A stretch of DNA of 64,000 nt from a bacterium MS4. GTDB lineage: Bacteria; Bacillota; Clostridia; Oscillospirales; Acutalibacteraceae. The stretch spans positions 374,187-438,186 of the forward strand of contig CCFG01000010.1 in the NCBI GenBank assembly GCA_000752215.1, read 5' to 3'. A model generated the notes under the pieces. It was not told the DNA's origin. It saw only the letters and a list, made by a program, of their open reading frames with translations, and did no database searches. The position numbers were made by a program, and so were the translations under genes. Shown piece by piece: positions 60,248 to 64,000 of this stretch (positions within the stretch are counted from its first letter, which is position 1; every line of letters starts with the position of its first letter).

Positions 60248-60730
60248 TTAAACCTTTTTGGACAGAATGCTTGGGGGAGTGGATCCCTCTTCCGCTTTTG
60301 AGGAGTATATCCGTTGCAGTTCGGGATTGTTTTTCAGTTTACCGATATCTTTTTCGACTCTGTGCAGTTTTAACTCGGTGAGCTGATTGCAGCGAAGGTT
60401 GATTTCCTTCAGATTCAGCGTCACCTGTGAGAGTTCGTCAAAAATGCTTTTTGCCTGCGGCTGAAGGGAAGGCTCGAACATCGGGATCAGCTGCCGGAAG
60501 GTTGACTCTGGGCTCCCGGTTTTTGCGATCAGCTTGTCACGCTCCAATTCAAGCCCCCTGGCCTTGAGCATGAACGCCTCTTCTTTTCTGACGTGCGCGT
60601 CCAGGGTCGTGACGTTGTTGTTTGCTAAATCGTTGTATTTTTCAGATTCGATCTCCAGAAAGCTTTTATAAAAATTCAGGTAATCGCGAAGGAATTTCAG
60701 CAGTTTTTCTGCAAGCTCTTTGTCTATCAT
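60248..60730 (-). CDS. flgN: Flagellar FlgN-like chaperone
   Basis: Helical export chaperone for FlgK and FlgL, 160 residues. Predicted coiled coil (LAEKLLKFLRDYLNFYKSFLEIES; later LKEINLRCNQLTELKLHRVEKDIG) and location between flgM and flgK support FlgN. Confidence 0.88.
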   Translation of the reverse strand: MIDKELAEKLLKFLRDYLNFYKSFLEIESEKYNDLANNNVTTLDAHVRKEEAFMLKARGLELERDKLIAKTGSPESTFRQLIPMFEPSLQPQAKSIFDELSQVTLNLKEINLRCNQLTELKLHRVEKDIGKLKNNPELQRIYSSKAEEGSTPPSILSKKV

Positions 60731-60777
60731 TCTCTCTGTTCACCCGCCCTTTGATTTTTTGCATCTGTTTTGTATAT

Positions 60778-61134
60778 TCATTCGTTATTGTCCGTCAAAA
60801 GTATTTTCGCAATTTCCACAGGGTTTACGGCATACTGCCTGACATTCAGCTGTTCCTTGATTCTGCTGATGGCTTCCGTATCCTTGTCTCCATTTATTTC
60901 CGCGATGATTTTATCTTTGGTTTCCGAAAGAAACTGACTGTTATTTGAAAGGCGCGCAGCGTCTTGCGATATTTCAATTTTATCCATCTTGGAAGCATTT
61001 ACCGCCTTATTCAGATTGCCGGAAAACGCCGGCCCGGCCGCTGTGCCGTCTGTGTCGGCCTTGCCCGGCTGTTTGGCGGGATATTGGCTGGTTATATAAT
61101 TGAAATTATGGTCAGCACTATTAATAATCATCAA
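60778..61134 (-). CDS. flgM: Anti-sigma-D factor FlgM
   Basis: Holds sigma-D until the hook is done. It is 118 residues. The C-terminal conserved region has KMDKIEISQDAARLS and IKEQLNVRQYAVNPVEIAKILL, the sigma-binding helices. First gene of the flgM-flgN-flgK-flgL-DUF6470-fliW-csrA operon. RBS AGAGGTGA. Confidence 0.92.
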   Translation of the reverse strand: MMIINSADHNFNYITSQYPAKQPGKADTDGTAAGPAFSGNLNKAVNASKMDKIEISQDAARLSNNSQFLSETKDKIIAEINGDKDTEAISRIKEQLNVRQYAVNPVEIAKILLTDNNE

Positions 61135-61152
61135 TACTCACCTCTGCAGAAA

Positions 61153-61179
61153 TTATCGGCATGTTTCATCAAATATTTA
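61153..61179 (-). promoter_or_regulatory. Consensus sigma-D promoter for the flgM operon
   Basis: Minus strand TAAA (61176-61179), 15 bp, GCCGATAA (61153-61160): an exact consensus match 19 bases before flgM. Confidence 0.93.
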
Positions 61180-61293
61180 GAAAAAAAAGCTTAATTTATA
61201 AATACTTTTTTAGTATATTTATCATTGCATGATTATGAAATAAAAAATACAATCGAAATATTTCGAATTAAGAGAATTTTAAGCGAATTTCAG

Positions 61294-61323
61294 TTGACTT
61301 TTGTCATTATTTGCATATATAAT
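61294..61323 (+). promoter_or_regulatory. Sigma-A promoter for the flgB (fla/che) operon
   Basis: TTGACT (61294-61299), 18 bp, TATAAT (61318-61323). It is divergent from the flgM promoter. Confidence 0.65.
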
Positions 61324-61369
61324 TAGGTAAAATATATGATATAAAACAATTATTATTGTTTATAAGTTT

Positions 61370-61426
61370 GGTCACGAATTTATATCTTTGAAATTATTTA
61401 CTGAATATTCAGAGAAATTCGTGACC
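61370..61426 (+). repeat. 12-bp perfect inverted repeat in the flgB leader
   Basis: GGTCACGAATTT (61370-61381) and AAATTCGTGACC (61415-61426) with 33 bases between, in the 5' leader about 40 bases before the start of flgB. It could form a leader hairpin or be a protein-binding site. Confidence 0.65.
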
Positions 61427-61465
61427 GCACTTTAATGACTTTAATGAATGAAAGAAGGGATTGCT

Positions 61466-61852
61466 TTGGATTGGTTTAACAGTGTTTCCGCCGCGTTATT
61501 GAACAAGGACCTGGACGGCCTGTGGACGAGGCAGCGGGAAATCTCCGACAACATATCCAACATTGAAACACCGGGGTATAAGAGTAAGTCCGTCAGCTTT
61601 GAGGACCAGCTGAAAAATCTGATGGCCGAGGGCGGCGAAAACAGCGGCGATCTGATCAGCCGGATTGAAAGCACAACGCCGCAGACCAGCGTGTCGGATG
61701 ACGAATCCTTACGGCTGGACGGAAATAACGTGGACGCGGAAAAAGAGAATATAGAGCTGGCGAGGTCGCAGATTAACTATTATTATTCCCTGCGTGAGCT
61801 TTCGGATTATTTTTCACGACTGAGATACGCCATTACGGACGGGAAGTCCTGA
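61466..61852 (+). CDS. flgB: Flagellar basal-body rod protein FlgB
   Basis: Proximal rod protein, 128 residues from TTG 61466, which is preceded by GAAGGGA (the ATG at 61448 has no ribosome binding site). REISDNISNIETPGYKSKSVSFE is the rod/hook signature. First gene of flgB-flgC-fliE-fliF. Confidence 0.93.
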   Translation: MDWFNSVSAALLNKDLDGLWTRQREISDNISNIETPGYKSKSVSFEDQLKNLMAEGGENSGDLISRIESTTPQTSVSDDESLRLDGNNVDAEKENIELARSQINYYYSLRELSDYFSRLRYAITDGKS

Positions 61853-61889
61853 TGGGCTTTCCTAAAATGAAATAGTAGGAGGAATTCGT

Positions 61890-62339
61890 GTGGCCTTTTT
61901 AAATTCGCTGGATATCAGCGGTTCTGCCCTTACTGCGAGCAGGCTTCGCATGGATGTTATTTCTGAGAATATCGCAAACGCCTCCACCACCAAAACGGAA
62001 AATGGGGGACCCTACCGCAGAAAAGTTGTCGTTTATGAACCGGCGGAACAAAATTCTTTCCGGCACATTCTTGACAGAAAAATGAGTGAAAATGAATCGG
62101 AACAGACACCCAAAGGGGTAAAGGTTTCAGAAATTGCGGAAGATCCCAGCGATTTTACCCCTGTTTATGACCCCACCAATCCGGACGCGAACGAACAGGG
62201 CTATGTGATGATGCCGAACGTGGACCCGATCAAGGAAACGCTGGACATGATGTCGGTCACCAGAGCGTACGATGCAAATCTGACCGCCTTTAACGCCGTA
62301 AAGGGAATGGCGGTAAAGGCTTTGGAATTGGGGAGGTAA
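61890..62339 (+). CDS. flgC: Flagellar basal-body rod protein FlgC
   Basis: 149 residues from GTG 61890 with GGAGG. FlgC signature: DISGSALTASRLRMDVISENIANASTT, YVMMPNVDPIKETLDMMSVTRAYDANLTAFNAVKGM. Coupled with fliE. Confidence 0.96.
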   Translation: MAFLNSLDISGSALTASRLRMDVISENIANASTTKTENGGPYRRKVVVYEPAEQNSFRHILDRKMSENESEQTPKGVKVSEIAEDPSDFTPVYDPTNPDANEQGYVMMPNVDPIKETLDMMSVTRAYDANLTAFNAVKGMAVKALELGR

Positions 62340-62345
62340 CGTAAA

Positions 62346-62651
62346 TTGCAGATAACGCCGATCGAAAAAATCAATTCCATCAATGATCCTGAAAGCTCTG
62401 GAAAAGTATCTTCTTCCGGAAATACCGCGGGAGTTCCGTTTCAGGATCTTTTTCAGGATGCTGTCCAGAATGTAAAAACGACCAATGCCGACCTTGACGG
62501 GGAGCTTTACAAGCTGACCACCGGCCAGTCCGACAATTTGCATGATATCGCCATTGCCTCTACAAAAGCAACCCTTTCCGTGCAGATGCTGGTTCAGCTC
62601 CGCAACAAGGCCCTTGACGCATATAATGAAGTCATGAGGATAAGTGTTTAG
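62346..62651 (+). CDS. fliE: Flagellar hook-basal body protein FliE
   Basis: 101 residues, TTG start after GGGGAGG. The C-terminal part TTGQSDNLHDIAIASTKATL-SVQMLVQLRNKALDAYNEVM is diagnostic for FliE, which joins the MS ring and rod. Confidence 0.95.
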   Translation: MQITPIEKINSINDPESSGKVSSSGNTAGVPFQDLFQDAVQNVKTTNADLDGELYKLTTGQSDNLHDIAIASTKATLSVQMLVQLRNKALDAYNEVMRISV

Positions 62652-62688
62652 ACCAAAGTATACTGGAAGGGTGATTGCGGGTTAAACA

Positions 62689-64000
62689 ATGAATATACAA
62701 ATTAAAAAATATATTGACCCAATTAAATCTTTTTGGGCAAATTTAACAAAGAAGAAAAAAATAATCATCGTAAGCGTTCTGGGCGGAATTGTCCTGCTTT
62801 CCGTAATCGTGGGAATTCTGCTGAACAGGCAGCCTTTTGTCGTGCTTTATCCCGGGATGGATCACACAGAGGCCGTTGAGGTTATGAATGAACTCCGCGA
62901 TCGGGATATCAGTTATAAAGAGGACAACGGTACCATCATGGTCCCTAAGGACAAGGAAAATGCCCTAAGGATGGAACTGGCCAACGAGGGATATCCGAAA
63001 ACGGCGCCGAACTACGATTTCTTTACCAATAATGTCGATATCATGTCCACTGATTTTGAGAAGAAAACCATAGAAAAATATCAGCTGAACCAAAGGCTTG
63101 AGGCTGTTATCAAAACATTGGATTGCATCAAGAATGCCAATGTGACCATCAGCATTCCCGACAGCAGCAGCTATGCGTGGGATGAAAATTCCGAAACGCC
63201 GACCGCTTCCGTCACGGTTACGCTGGCGACGGGGAAGACGCTGGAATCGTCCCAGATCAACGGAATCAAACAATTGGTCGCGAAAAGCGTGCCGAATCTA
63301 AAAACGGACGACGTGGCGGTCATCGATACGGCCACCGGCAATGAGTTAAATGTCTCCGACACAGACGGAACGAGCCAGGTCAACATTTCACAATTTAAGC
63401 TTGAAATTGAAAAGGAATATGAAAACGATATTGAGAAAAGCGTTCTGAAGGTCCTGACGCCGCTTTTTGGCCAGAACAATGTAAAAGTGACTGCCAAAAG
63501 CGTGATGGATGTGGACAAAAAGGTACAGGAGATTATCACTTATAATCCGTCACAGGACAATAAAGGTGTTATCAGCGAATCCGAAACGCAGAAGGAGCAG
63601 GAAACGGGCGGCCAGAAAACAACCGGGGGAGCCGCCGGGACCGAATCCAATATGGAAACCACGACCTATCCGGGCGTGACCGTGAACGGCGATACGATTT
63701 ACACGAAAGACAGCGAAAGCTACAAATATCTTGTGAGTCAGGTAAAACAGCAGATTCAGGGAGATGCCGCAAGCGTTGCGGACATGACGATTTCCGTTGC
63801 CGTTAACAAGGAAATGATGGACGACACTCAGAAGCAGGAGATTGCAAAGCTTGCCGCCTACGCCGCTGCCATACAGCCGGATAAGGTGGCTGTATACAAT
63901 GCCGTCTTCCCGGGCGGGGATCAGCAGACCAGCGGCCCGTCACCGACGGCCCTGCCGCTAAACCAGATTCTGATTATCGGCGGGGGTGGGCTGGCTCCCC
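62689..64000 (+). CDS. fliF: Flagellar MS-ring protein FliF (3' end outside window)
   Basis: MS-ring subunit, 437 residues visible from ATG 62689 and still open at the window edge. N-terminal membrane helix (IIIVSVLGGIVLLSVIVGILL), then the YscJ/FliF ring-building motifs YPGMDHTEAVEVMNELRD, YEL-type LANEGYPKTAPNYDFFT, a long linker (QKEQETGGQKTTGGAAGTES), and the second helix beginning at the end (LNQILIIGGGGLAP). Next gene would be fliG. Confidence 0.95.
   Translation, partial: MNIQIKKYIDPIKSFWANLTKKKKIIIVSVLGGIVLLSVIVGILLNRQPFVVLYPGMDHTEAVEVMNELRDRDISYKEDNGTIMVPKDKENALRMELANEGYPKTAPNYDFFTNNVDIMSTDFEKKTIEKYQLNQRLEAVIKTLDCIKNANVTISIPDSSSYAWDENSETPTASVTVTLATGKTLESSQINGIKQLVAKSVPNLKTDDVAVIDTATGNELNVSDTDGTSQVNISQFKLEIEKEYENDIEKSVLKVLTPLFGQNNVKVTAKSVMDVDKKVQEIITYNPSQDNKGVISESETQKEQETGGQKTTGGAAGTESNMETTTYPGVTVNGDTIYTKDSESYKYLVSQVKQQIQGDAASVADMTISVAVNKEMMDDTQKQEIAKLAAYAAAIQPDKVAVYNAVFPGGDQQTSGPSPTALPLNQILIIGGGGLAP

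Overview
The window reads as chromosome of a motile, anaerobic, low-to-mid-GC Gram-positive bacterium of the class Clostridia, probably near the Ruminococcaceae/Oscillospiraceae. Supporting signs: strong AGGAGG-type ribosome binding sites with frequent TTG/GTG starts, a T-box leader on alaS, a SigV/RsiV-like pair, a Na+-pumping decarboxylase beta subunit, Gram-positive flagellar gene order (flgM-flgN-flgK-flgL-DUF6470-fliW-csrA) and consensus sigma-D promoters. The genus is not determined.

Layout. 1-3.6 kb: end of a biotin-dependent decarboxylase beta subunit and pcrA. 3.6-8.0 kb: a Clostridia-type gene split in two by an integrated element of about 3.57 kb that carries a large serine recombinase, a small acetyltransferase and several tiny genes. 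8.3-26 kb: housekeeping blocks: phosphate transporter with its PhoU-like partner, thyX-tmk, a GNAT protein, DJ-1, folate cyclo-ligase, mltG, a U32 protein, a class B PBP, T-box-alaS, HIT, PRTase, comEC-like, holA, a toprim protein and tRNA-Leu(GAG). 26-33 kb: SigV/RsiV-like pair, flavodoxin-like protein, a guanidine-I riboswitch with its SMR exporter, Cys-rich copper-type proteins, an orphan small RNA candidate and rpsD.

33-46.5 kb: the most interesting block. It is a Gram-positive version of the functionally undefined E. coli ygc cluster: MFS transporter (YgcS), FAD oxidoreductase (YgcU), ETF-like beta and alpha subunits (YgcR, YgcQ), a second FAD oxidoreductase, an OpuC-type ABC transporter, a GlpP/YgcP antiterminator, SDR (YgcW), FGGY kinase (YgcE) and SurE. 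Three promoters in the block carry the same leader: TTGACA-like/TATACT, then a CAGTTAC box, purine-rich AGAGA repeats and a long terminator hairpin whose 5' arm can pair instead with the box. I infer that the GlpP-like protein controls all three by antitermination.

46.6-64 kb: chemotaxis receptor, enolase, a large secreted SH3b/GH24 cell-wall lysozyme, a repeat-rich noncoding stretch, flagellin, then the flagellar regulatory/hook operon on the minus strand and the start of the basal-body operon (flgB-flgC-fliE-fliF) on the plus strand, cut by the window edge. All family assignments were made by reading the sequence; no database search was run.
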